From Prolixibacter denitrificans (GTDB lineage Bacteria; Bacteroidota; Bacteroidia; Bacteroidales; Prolixibacteraceae), in the NCBI RefSeq assembly GCF_003014495.1, contig NZ_PYGC01000011.1, positions 1 through 64,000 on the forward strand: a stretch of DNA of 64,000 nucleotides, given 5' to 3'. The position numbers and the translations under genes were made by a program. Position 1 is the first letter of the stretch. Each line of letters begins with the position of its first letter. The notes under the pieces are model-generated. The model searched no databases. It worked only from the letters and a program-made list of their open reading frames with translations, and had not been told where the DNA came from. This document shows positions 8,314 through 16,759 of the stretch, in pieces.

Positions 8314-8340
8314 GGTATGTCGTAGTAGAAATGCGTTTGT

Positions 8341-9693
8341 CTAAAACAGGTAGTTCAAACCGATGTAAATACCCGAATCACCATCCTGTTTGTCTAGGGC
8401 AATTCCGTAGTCCAGTGCCGCGATGAAGTTTTGGTTCATGGCCAGGCGCAGTCCGCCACCGACGCTGTAATGCATTTTCTCGGCACCAAAATTGAAATAC
8501 TGGTTCATCGGCTCGTTCATGTTGGAAATCTTGTTCTGGATATCCATCTTCTTCACGACGCGGCCGAAGTCGAGGAATCCGTTCAGTCCCCAGTAGAAAT
8601 GTTGCTTGAATTTCTCCATCCGGGCAAATTTCCAGCGCAGTTCGGTGTTCCCCATCACAAAGCCGTCACCCACAATGCGGTTCCGCAGGATACCCCGCAG
8701 TGTTTTGGCGCCTCCCAATCCCGATGAAGAGGAACCGCGCAGTGCGGAAGCAATGATTTGCGGCTGGTAGTAAAAGGGCGCGTGTCCGCCAATGGTTTGT
8801 TGCCACTGAATGCGGTAGGCAAACGACAAGTCGTTTTTCACGATAGTGAAATATTGACGTTGGGTAATCGATAGCTTGGTAAAACTGCTTTCGGCACCCA
8901 TGAACTTTTGTGCAGTGGCCAGTTCGGCTTCTGCCCAGATGCCGTGCATCGGGTTAGGCTTGTTGTCGCGGGTATCGTAAACCAGTCCGGCTTTCACAAT
9001 TGGGACAAAACCACCGTTGGCTTCTTTTGCCGAAATGATGCCCCATTGCTGGTATTTTTCGTACAGTCCGGGCTGCTCGCTCACTGGCGGCAGTTTATCG
9101 GCTTCCTTTTTCCCTTTGTTCAGTTTATCTACATCGACTGAGCTGATGTTGAAGTTCAGTAGGTTGAAACCGACCAGCCAGCGGAAATTCGAATCGCCCC
9201 AGTCGCCCTGGATATCGGTTTTAAACCGGAAAAGTTTCTGATGGAACTTGTAAAACATCCGCGTACGGTAATCCGGTGAGGTATCATCGGTCCAATCCTT
9301 ATTGTAAACAGCCTCATAACCGTTGAAGCCGTAAAAATCGTATGCCTGGTCGGGAAGGTAACTCAGGTCTGTAGTCAGCTCGATACCCGGAATCAACGCT
9401 TCCGAATCATAATAAAAACGATAGGTTCCGCTGCCTTTGGTGTAATGCGAAACTTCGAAATACAACGAGTGGTCGTAGTCGGGGTAATTACTTCCATCAC
9501 CGTAATTGAAGAAGTTAACGACCGCTCCGTACTGGAAGCCCAGGTCGCTGTCGAACGAAATGGCCGGCAATGCGCCCATGTTCCATCCGGTTTTTATCTC
9601 TTTTTTCTGGTTGTCTTGTTGATTGTTTTGCTGTGCGCTGCTCCAAAACGGAATAGCAGTCAGCAGGATAAGCAGGAATAGATTCTTTTTCAT
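8341..9693 (-). CDS. Omp85/BamA-like outer membrane beta-barrel protein
   Basis: A 450-residue protein with a signal peptide (residues 1-20, FWSSAQ). The body is alternating aromatic and polar beta-strands, including GLVYDTRDNKPNPMHGIWAE, which matches the start of the bacterial surface antigen (D15) domain. A loop with LRGSSSSGLGGAKTLRGILRNRIVGDG resembles the VRGF/LRG loop 6 region of Omp85 proteins. It ends in an aromatic residue (GLNYLF), as outer membrane barrels do. No POTRA repeats are present, so it is barrel-only and not the main BamA. It starts 27 bases downstream of the aminotransferase start on the same strand, so the two may be one transcript. Confidence 0.85.
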   Translation of the reverse strand: MKKNLFLLILLTAIPFWSSAQQNNQQDNQKKEIKTGWNMGALPAISFDSDLGFQYGAVVNFFNYGDGSNYPDYDHSLYFEVSHYTKGSGTYRFYYDSEALIPGIELTTDLSYLPDQAYDFYGFNGYEAVYNKDWTDDTSPDYRTRMFYKFHQKLFRFKTDIQGDWGDSNFRWLVGFNLLNFNISSVDVDKLNKGKKEADKLPPVSEQPGLYEKYQQWGIISAKEANGGFVPIVKAGLVYDTRDNKPNPMHGIWAEAELATAQKFMGAESSFTKLSITQRQYFTIVKNDLSFAYRIQWQQTIGGHAPFYYQPQIIASALRGSSSSGLGGAKTLRGILRNRIVGDGFVMGNTELRWKFARMEKFKQHFYWGLNGFLDFGRVVKKMDIQNKISNMNEPMNQYFNFGAEKMHYSVGGGLRLAMNQNFIAALDYGIALDKQDGDSGIYIGLNYLF

Positions 9694-10006
9694 CTTGGTT
9701 TGCTCAAATAATCATTTGATGACGCCAAGATGGTGTTTTCCTTTTTATTTACAAAATGGAAAGTATCTCCGCCCTTTGCAAAGCAGACAACAGGCGAATA
9801 CCTTACAGGCATTGTTAATTATTTTGTTTAACAGAAACGAACTTTTTATTTTGTTAATCCTTTATCAGGATGAAAGAAAAACAGATTTGACGATAGCTTG
9901 TGGGCTGTCTTTTGTTTTTCGTTAAAGGAGAAAATTAAGAATATGAAACGAGTCCCGAAACGTCGGGACTAGTTCCATCAGGCAATTGAAAATAAATGAT
10001 AAACTG
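9694..10006. other. Divergent intergenic region with a small hairpin
   Basis: About 310 AT-rich bases separate the Omp85-like gene and nfo. At 9951-9970 there is an 8-bp perfect stem, AGTCCCGA and TCGGGACT, around the loop AACG, a type of short hairpin often repeated in Bacteroidota genomes. No other structure is evident and no clear promoter is assigned. Confidence 0.5.
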
Positions 10007-10852
10007 ATGAAATACATTGGAGCACACGTGAGTGCAGCAGGAGGCGTGGAGAATACACCGGCGAATGCGCACGCCATCGGAGCGAAAGCCTTTGCTTTGT
10101 TTACCAAAAACCAGCGGCAGTGGGTGGCCAAACCGTTAACGCAGGAAAACATCGACGGTTTCAAAGCGAACTGTAAGAAGTACGGCTACGACCCGAAGCA
10201 CATCCTGCCGCACGATAGTTACCTGATTAACCTGGGACACCCCGAAAAGGAAGGTTTGAAAAAGTCGCAGGATGCCTTTCTGGACGAGATGCAACGTTGT
10301 GAGCAGTTGGGCTTGTCATTGTTGAATTTCCATCCGGGAAGCCACCTGAAAAAGATTTCGGAGAAAGAATGTTTGTCGAAGATTGCGGGTTCGGTTAACC
10401 TGGCGTTGGAAAAAACGAAAGGTGTGACGGCGGTAATCGAGAACACGGCGGGACAGGGAACCAACCTCGGATTTTCTTTTGAACAACTGGCGGAAATCAT
10501 CGAGCAGATAGAAGATAAGAGCCGCGTCGGTGTCTGCATCGATACCTGCCACGCCTTTACTGCCGGATACGATTTGATTACCGATGAAGGATACGAAGAG
10601 ACTTTCCGAAAGTTGGACGAGGCTGTCGGATTGAAATACCTGAAAGGCATTCACCTGAACGATTCGAAGAAAGAGCTGGGTAGCCGTGTTGACCGGCATG
10701 ACGCTATCGGCAAAGGTTTTATCGGGAAGGAGGCTTTCCGCCGAATGATGCAGGACGACCGTTTCGACGATATTCCCATCATTCTGGAAACACCCAACAC
10801 GGAAGCCTGGGCCGAAGATATCGCGATGTTATACGAGTTTACGAACGAGTAA
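10007..10852 (+). CDS. nfo: Endonuclease IV (AP endonuclease)
   Basis: From the ATG at 10007 the product has 281 residues, close to E. coli Nfo (285). A TTG seven codons upstream is less likely. Metal and AP-site binding motifs occur in the family order: [73 protein letters not shown] and ILETPN. It cleaves the backbone 5' to abasic sites in base-excision repair. It is a single-gene unit on the plus strand. Confidence 0.96.
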   Translation: MKYIGAHVSAAGGVENTPANAHAIGAKAFALFTKNQRQWVAKPLTQENIDGFKANCKKYGYDPKHILPHDSYLINLGHPEKEGLKKSQDAFLDEMQRCEQLGLSLLNFHPGSHLKKISEKECLSKIAGSVNLALEKTKGVTAVIENTAGQGTNLGFSFEQLAEIIEQIEDKSRVGVCIDTCHAFTAGYDLITDEGYEETFRKLDEAVGLKYLKGIHLNDSKKELGSRVDRHDAIGKGFIGKEAFRRMMQDDRFDDIPIILETPNTEAWAEDIAMLYEFTNE

Positions 10853-11040
10853 ACCTTTTCCGGTTACGGAAAAAGGAAGTGGCAGGGTAGTGCTCGCCCC
10901 GCCGAATTTATTAATTTTGTGTAGCCCGGTTCAGACCTGCTGTGAATCTGTAAAATGATGTTCTATGATGTCATTTTTTTCCGGAGATTGATGGCCGGCA
11001 TGTAAAGGGGTATTTGTCTCACAAACAAATCCTGCAGCTT

Positions 11041-11991
11041 ATGATTACATTCCTGTATAAGGAAAATGGAAGAGTTCATATGGAGAAAGTCCGGGATTCG
11101 ATTTCGGATTTTGGCGATAAAGAGATCATCGGAATTGATCTGGAAAGCCCGACTCCTGAGGAACGAAAACAAGTCGAAAATCAATACAACATCAAGCTGC
11201 TGAGTTGGCAAAAAGCCGAAGAGATCGAAAGTAGTTCCCGCTACTTCGAAACGGATGATACCATTATTGCTAACTCCAATTACATGAAAATGGAAAACGG
11301 ACGCTACGATTACATGCCGGTTTCCTTCATCATCAAACACCAGGTTCTTTTTTCCTATCACTACGACCGAGTCGACTCTTTCAAGAACGTATACAGCCGT
11401 CTTCAGGCACAATCGGTCACTGATATGGACGGATACGACTTGTTTCTGCTCGTGTTGGATGTGCGCATCGACTATGATGCCGACCTGTTGGAGGCCGTGG
11501 GAAGAAGTATCAATCAAATCAGTAAAAAGATCCGTATCGACCGGGATTTGGACGAAGAAAGTATCCTACAGATTACCCAGTTGCAGGAAGCTACCATGTT
11601 GCTGCGTGAGAATATCATGGACAAGCAGCGGGTGATGTCTGCTATCCTGAAGAGCGAGCGTTTTGTGAACAAGAAGGAGGGACGTTTGCGTATTATGCTG
11701 AAGGATACGGGGTCGCTGTTGGAACACACGGCATTCAGCTTCGAACGTCTCGAGTTTTTGCAGGACACTTTGATGGGACTGATTGACATTGAGCAGAACA
11801 AAATCATCAAGATGTTCTCGGTGGTAGCCGTGGTATTTATGCCGCCAACTTTAATTGCCAGTATGTACGGTATGAACTTCCGGATTATGCCGGAACTGAG
11901 CTGGAGTTTTGGTTATCCGTTTGCCATTGTTCTGATGCTGGCATCCTCTGTTTTAACCCTTTGGTATTTCCATCGCAAGGGCTGGTTGTAG
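11041..11991 (+). CDS. corA: CorA-family divalent metal transporter
   Basis: With the ATG at 11041 the product has 316 residues; a TTG at 11014 would add nine. The large soluble N-terminal domain ends in a long helix rich in charged residues (about 165-255). Two C-terminal membrane helices follow (about 257-276 and 289-307), with the signature YGMNF after the first. CorA proteins assemble as pentamers and carry Mg2+, sometimes Co2+ or Ni2+, into the cell. A hairpin follows the stop at 12010. Confidence 0.92.
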   Translation: MITFLYKENGRVHMEKVRDSISDFGDKEIIGIDLESPTPEERKQVENQYNIKLLSWQKAEEIESSSRYFETDDTIIANSNYMKMENGRYDYMPVSFIIKHQVLFSYHYDRVDSFKNVYSRLQAQSVTDMDGYDLFLLVLDVRIDYDADLLEAVGRSINQISKKIRIDRDLDEESILQITQLQEATMLLRENIMDKQRVMSAILKSERFVNKKEGRLRIMLKDTGSLLEHTAFSFERLEFLQDTLMGLIDIEQNKIIKMFSVVAVVFMPPTLIASMYGMNFRIMPELSWSFGYPFAIVLMLASSVLTLWYFHRKGWL

Positions 11992-12009
11992 TCTATCTCC
12001 AAAAAAATA

Positions 12010-12042
12010 CCCCTGCCGTTCGTTGTGAACAAACAACAGGGG
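12010..12042 (+). terminator. Imperfect hairpin after corA
   Basis: CCCCTG at 12010 pairs with CAGGGG at 12037-12042, with partial pairing inside. It lies between the convergent corA and ArsF-like genes. No strong T-run follows, so it may be a weak or bidirectional transcript end. Confidence 0.4.
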
Positions 12043-12066
12043 AATGAATGGGTATGGTTACGATTA

Positions 12067-12513
12067 TTATCTGTTATACTCTTCCCGTTGCATAATAGTT
12101 TCCTTTAACAGGCCCTGAAATTTTTCGGGCTCTTTAACTGCGTAATCGAAAGCCTCTTTGGTCAGGTTGTCATAGCCTTCGCGGCCGGCAATAACGATCG
12201 ACGTATTCGTTATGTGGTAATAACGGGCCAGTTTCCGGTTGGGCCTGCGGTTAATATTCACATCGATGAAATGTACGTTTACTGAATCGGCAAAGTATTT
12301 CATCACCGTTTCTTTCGTCGCGTTACCTACGGTCTGACAAGTTGTGCAGGGCTTGTCGCCGTGAAAGTAGTATACATTCACCGTGTGGGCCGGAATCGAA
12401 ATAACGGTGTCGGTCTCCATGGCAGCTTTTCGCTGTGCTTCCTTTTTATGACCAGGCTTGCAGGCAGCAAAAACGACCAGGGTCATGATGGATATGAGAA
12501 GATAGTTTTTCAT
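12067..12513 (-). CDS. ArsF-family thioredoxin-like lipoprotein
   Basis: A 148-residue precursor with a lipoprotein signal (LVVFAAC, lipid Cys at residue 18). The mature part has VYYFHGDKPCTTCQ with a CxxC pair (C56, C59) at the end of the first beta strand, and a thioredoxin-like pattern through VHFIDVNINRRPN and TNTSIVIAGREG. This matches the small family annotated as nitrophenyl nitroreductase subunit ArsF-like. It is probably a periplasm-facing redox or metal(loid)-linked protein; the substrate is not shown by the sequence. Confidence 0.75.
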   Translation of the reverse strand: MKNYLLISIMTLVVFAACKPGHKKEAQRKAAMETDTVISIPAHTVNVYYFHGDKPCTTCQTVGNATKETVMKYFADSVNVHFIDVNINRRPNRKLARYYHITNTSIVIAGREGYDNLTKEAFDYAVKEPEKFQGLLKETIMQREEYNR

Positions 12514-12957
12514 GTTATGTCAGGTTAAGTGTTTATACAATGCAATTCTGTTGCAGCTCGGTATTGTTTTACATGCTATTGTGAATCCCTCTATGCGGCC
12601 TGTTTGAAGAGAGGCCTTTTCTCTTCAAGTTACACAGAATTATATAAACTTAGAAGTGTGTAATGTCACATAATGTTCATTGTTTTATACGTTTTATAGC
12701 ATGTTTTGTTTGCATAAAGAAAGATTTCAATCTGAAGTTGAAGGGGATATCTGCTTAACTTGAGGCACTTAAGGTGTGAAGAGGTATTTTATAACATAAT
12801 CAATCTAAATGATGTTTTTTCCGTTGTATCAGGAGCTCAGTGTGGAACGTAGGTATGGTGATGCTGCCTGATTCTGCTAATTTTTATACTTTTATTGTTC
12901 CCCTTGCGGGGATGAAAACGTGTGTATTCGAATTTGAAACTGAAAAAATCTTTACTT
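12514..12957. other. Divergent intergenic region with one hairpin
   Basis: About 440 AT-rich bases lie between the ArsF-like gene and the S9 peptidase. A perfect 9-bp stem, TTGAAGAGA (12604-12612) and TCTCTTCAA (12620-12628), encloses a 7-nt loop. It is followed by no T-run. I see no further gene. Promoters for both flanking genes must lie here, but I could not assign them with confidence. Confidence 0.5.
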
Positions 12958-15762
12958 GTGAAAAAATTACTTCTTTCTCTGTTTCTCGCGTGGTTTGCTG
13001 CCGGCGTATATGCTCAGCAAGAGAAGAAACCATTGACCACTGATAACTTTAATACCTGGAAGCACATTCGTGAGCCGCAAATATCGGAGAATGGGCAGTA
13101 CCTGGTTTACGAACTGAACCCGGGCCACGGGGATGGCAATCTTGTTGTGAAGGATATGACAAGCGGCCGCATTGATACCATTGCCCGGGGATACGATGCT
13201 AAGCTGTCCGGAAACAGTTCCATTGTGACGTTCAAAATTAAACCTCAGCTGACGCTCCGTCGCGAAGCGGAAGTGGAGAAGTTCAAGAAGGATAAGCAGC
13301 CGCAGGATTCCATCGGGATTTATTCCTTTAAAACCCATCAGGTGGTAAAGTATCCCAAGGCTGAATCGTTTAAGATTCCCGAAGAAGGCACTGGTTGGGT
13401 GGCATTTCTGTCGGATGGAAAGATTGAGAGTCCCGCTGATTCAACGAAAGCTGATCAACCCAGTGACGACAAAGAGAAGAAAAAGGACAAGAAGGAGTCG
13501 GGCAACCTGGTGGTCGTCAAACCGGGCCTGAATGACACGTTGGTCTTTCGCCATGTAAAAGAGTACAGCTGGTCGAAAAACGGAAATACGCTGATGTTTA
13601 CGACAGGCAAAAAAGACTCGACAGTAAACCTGGCGTCCGTTAATTATTTCGATACCAAAAGCGGAGAAAGACGCATTGCCTTTTCGGGGGAAGGATTCCC
13701 GGGCAAGATTGCGGTCAGTGAAGCTGGCGATCGCGGAGCTTTCCTGTTCTCGAAAGATACGGTTGAAAATAAAACTTATAGTTTGTACCTGTCGGAAGTT
13801 GATGCGGAGCCATCGGTAATAGCCGATACGTTGACGGCTACCTTGCCGAAAGGCTGGGCTCCTTCGGAAAATGGGAAGCTCGATTTCTCGAAAGACGGAA
13901 AGCGCCTGTATTTTGGTTCGGCACCGAAACCGGAACCGGAGCCAAAGGACACGTTGATGAAAAGCGAAAAGGCCCGTCTGGATATCTGGTCATGGACTGA
14001 TAAGCAATTGCAGCCCCGTCAGAAGATTAAGCTGAAGAGCGAAAAAAAACGGACCTATCTGGCCGTGTATGATGTCGAGAAAAAGACAATTACTCAGTTG
14101 GCTGACGAAAAGCTGAAAACGGTTCGGACAAAAAGAACTGGAGAAGGAGCGTATGCGGTCGGTATCGACCCTGTACCTTACGAAAGAGCGATGTCGTGGA
14201 CTGGCCTGGAGTGCGCAGATTTTTACCTGGTCAATATCGCGAACGGAGAGAGGAAGTTTATGGTAAAAGGCGTTAGGCGGGGACGCCTGGGGCCGGCGCA
14301 GCACTACTTTGTTTATTACAATTACCAGGATAGTACTTATTATTCAGTGAATACGAAAACATTGGAAACGCTGGCACTGACAAAGTCGGTAAAGGCGCCG
14401 ATGTACGATGAACTGAACGACATGCCAACACCGGCTTATCCTTATGGGATTGCCGGATGGGCCAAAGATGATAAATATGTTTTTGTGTACGATCGGTACG
14501 ATATCTGGCGATTGGATCCATCGGGGAAAGAACAGCCGGTTAATCTCACCGATGGATACGGCCGGAAGCATCAAATGAAATTTCGGTATGTGAAACTGGA
14601 TCCGGAGGAAGAATATATTTCGACGAAGACTTCGGCATTGCTGTCGGTTTTCCAGGAAGAAACAAAGCAGGCTGGTTACGCTTCCTTACGTATGAATAAG
14701 GCGGCTGTGCCTAATATGCTGGTTTTGGATGATTACGTGTTCCGGAAAACTGCGAAAGCAAAAAATGCCCCGCAAATCATATTCACTAGGGAATCGTTCA
14801 CCGATTACCCGGATGTTTGGAAAACAGATGACCGGTTTGCCAATTACCAGAAAGAAACAGACGCGGAGCCGCAGCAGAATAATTATTTGTGGGGCTCGGC
14901 AGAACTGGTGAGCTGGACCAATCTGAATGGGGTGAAGTTGCAGGGAATATTGTATAAGCCCGAAAATTTCGACCCGTCGAAGAAATATCCGATGATGATT
15001 TATTTCTATGAACGGAGTTCCGACTCGTTCCATCGTTACTGGACTCCCGGGCCGAGCCGTTCCATCATCAACAAGCCGTTTTACACCAGCAACGATTACC
15101 TTGTTTTTGTTCCCGATATCGTTTATACCGTTGGTTATCCGGGACAAAGTGCGTACAACTGCATTATGAGTGGGGTAGAAGCGTTGATGGATAGATACCC
15201 GTTTGTGGATGCGAAGCATATGGCTTTGCAGGGACAAAGCTGGGGCGGTTATCAGACAGCCTACCTGGTGACGCAGACCAACCTGTTTGCTGCTGCCATG
15301 GCGGGTGCTCCGGTGGCCAACATGACCAGTGCCTACGGTGGTATTCGCTGGGGAAGCGGTTTAAGCCGAATGTTCCAGTACGAGCATACGCAGAGTCGCT
15401 TGGGAGGAACCTTGTGGGATAAACCTTGGCGCTACATCGAGAATTCACCGTTGTTCTATGCCGACAGGGTTCAAACGCCGCTGTTAATGATGCACAATGA
15501 TCACGATACAGCAGTTCCGTGGTACCAGGGAATCGAATATTTTGTGGCATTGCGTAGATTGAATAAGCCGGTTTGGATGCTGAGCTACAATGACGAGCCG
15601 CATAACCTGAAAGCCGGCAGTTGGGGCGATAGAATGGATTTGTCTATCCGGATGAAACAATTCTTCGACCATTACCTGAAAGGAGCCGCAGAACCGAAAT
15701 GGATGAAAACAGGTCGTCCTGCCATTGACAAAGACAAGGAGGGGGCGTTGGAAATAAAATAG
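12958..15762 (+). CDS. Secreted S9 family (prolyl oligopeptidase-like) serine peptidase
   Basis: The GTG at 12958 gives a clean signal peptide (KKLLLSLFLAWFAAGVYAQ) and 934 residues; upstream codons would spoil it. A long beta-propeller-like N-terminal region covers about residues 30-640. The C-terminal alpha/beta hydrolase has the nucleophile in GQSWGGYQ (S761), the acid in HNDHDTAVPW (D850) and the base in DEPHNL (H882). The family removes dipeptides or oligopeptides from peptides in the periplasm, supporting amino acid uptake. It is a single gene closed by a strong terminator. Confidence 0.93.
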   Translation: MKKLLLSLFLAWFAAGVYAQQEKKPLTTDNFNTWKHIREPQISENGQYLVYELNPGHGDGNLVVKDMTSGRIDTIARGYDAKLSGNSSIVTFKIKPQLTLRREAEVEKFKKDKQPQDSIGIYSFKTHQVVKYPKAESFKIPEEGTGWVAFLSDGKIESPADSTKADQPSDDKEKKKDKKESGNLVVVKPGLNDTLVFRHVKEYSWSKNGNTLMFTTGKKDSTVNLASVNYFDTKSGERRIAFSGEGFPGKIAVSEAGDRGAFLFSKDTVENKTYSLYLSEVDAEPSVIADTLTATLPKGWAPSENGKLDFSKDGKRLYFGSAPKPEPEPKDTLMKSEKARLDIWSWTDKQLQPRQKIKLKSEKKRTYLAVYDVEKKTITQLADEKLKTVRTKRTGEGAYAVGIDPVPYERAMSWTGLECADFYLVNIANGERKFMVKGVRRGRLGPAQHYFVYYNYQDSTYYSVNTKTLETLALTKSVKAPMYDELNDMPTPAYPYGIAGWAKDDKYVFVYDRYDIWRLDPSGKEQPVNLTDGYGRKHQMKFRYVKLDPEEEYISTKTSALLSVFQEETKQAGYASLRMNKAAVPNMLVLDDYVFRKTAKAKNAPQIIFTRESFTDYPDVWKTDDRFANYQKETDAEPQQNNYLWGSAELVSWTNLNGVKLQGILYKPENFDPSKKYPMMIYFYERSSDSFHRYWTPGPSRSIINKPFYTSNDYLVFVPDIVYTVGYPGQSAYNCIMSGVEALMDRYPFVDAKHMALQGQSWGGYQTAYLVTQTNLFAAAMAGAPVANMTSAYGGIRWGSGLSRMFQYEHTQSRLGGTLWDKPWRYIENSPLFYADRVQTPLLMMHNDHDTAVPWYQGIEYFVALRRLNKPVWMLSYNDEPHNLKAGSWGDRMDLSIRMKQFFDHYLKGAAEPKWMKTGRPAIDKDKEGALEIK

Positions 15763-15783
15763 TTGTTTGAAGATATACAGGAG

Positions 15784-15818
15784 ATGGCCGCATAAGTTTT
15801 GTTTATGCGGCCATTTTT
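15784..15818 (+). terminator. Strong intrinsic terminator after S9 peptidase
   Basis: A perfect 12-bp stem, ATGGCCGCATAA (15784-15795) with TTATGCGGCCAT (15802-15813), loop GTTTTG, then a run of T. It isolates the peptidase gene from the receptor operon. Confidence 0.9.
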
Positions 15819-16042
15819 CCATCTTTTCCTTATGTTTAATTTTATGTTAGTTATGTTTTGAAAATTCTTTGTTTAAACGAATTGTTTCACTAATTTCATA
15901 AGTCCAAAATGCGCCTATTAAAAGCATTTCAGACACAGAAACGATTTTTCCCGCGAGAATTGAATTAGCGGAAGCGGAGAGAATCTGTACCACTGAGGAT
16001 TTATATTGTGTGTATTGTAACTAACTGATTTAAAGATTCTAA

Positions 16043-16759
16043 ATGTTGTTCTATTCCTTAAGGAGAGTACTGCCTCTCTTACTGCTTTGTCTGCCGTTTA
16101 CTTTAAGGGCCCAGAAGGCTTCGGTTGACACTCTGAAAAAGCAGTATGAGCAGTATGACCAGATGTATGGCTTAAATGATCTGCTGGTCAACGGAGTTTT
16201 GTACATCAACCTGCATTACAATGCTACGGGATACCCGTTCATGGGAGAAAATACATTTCGGCGTGGCTCTGTTACGGTGAAAAATGAGAATTTCTCTCCG
16301 GTTGAGTTAAAGTATGATATTGTTAATCAGCAGCTCGTGCTGAAGGTGATTAACTCTTTCGGAGGTGAGAGTCATATTATTCTCCGGCGGAATTTTATTC
16401 ATCAGTTCACCCTTGAAGGCGGGTATTTATTCGAGTGGATAGACAACGACCAGTTACATCCATCATTTTATCAGGTTATTGGTGAAAAGGGATTTCGCTG
16501 GTTAATTAAGTATACAAAATTTCTGGAAATACCTCAGGGGTCACAAGCTAACCACCGGGCTTACACCAAGGCCTACCGGAAGTATTACTTCGAACGCGAT
16601 GGTAAGGTATTCGATATCCGGAACCGGAGAGCCATAAAAAAACTTTTTCCTGATAAGAAAAAAGAGCTGAAGAAGTATTTCCGTGCACACAGGAAATCAT
16701 TCTCAGCTATTTCTAACGAAGACTTTAATAACCTGCTTAATATCCTGAAAGACGCATGA
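16043..16759 (+). CDS. Unknown secreted protein, first gene of the receptor operon
   Basis: A 238-residue precursor with a signal peptide (residues 1-23, LPFTLRAQ). The mature part is mixed alpha/beta with YPFMGENTFRRGSVTVKNENF and HIILRRNFIHQF, and a very basic C-terminal third (RAIKKLFPDKKKELKKYFRAHRK split over residues 190-220). I do not recognise the family. The stop overlaps the receptor start as ATGA (16756-16759), so the two are translationally coupled. It probably works in the periplasm with the receptor. Confidence 0.8.
   Translation: MLFYSLRRVLPLLLLCLPFTLRAQKASVDTLKKQYEQYDQMYGLNDLLVNGVLYINLHYNATGYPFMGENTFRRGSVTVKNENFSPVELKYDIVNQQLVLKVINSFGGESHIILRRNFIHQFTLEGGYLFEWIDNDQLHPSFYQVIGEKGFRWLIKYTKFLEIPQGSQANHRAYTKAYRKYYFERDGKVFDIRNRRAIKKLFPDKKKELKKYFRAHRKSFSAISNEDFNNLLNILKDA

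Noticed and set aside
12922-12957. Longer N-terminus for the S9 peptidase
   Set aside because: It would put twelve charged residues before the signal peptide; GTG 12958 gives a normal one.
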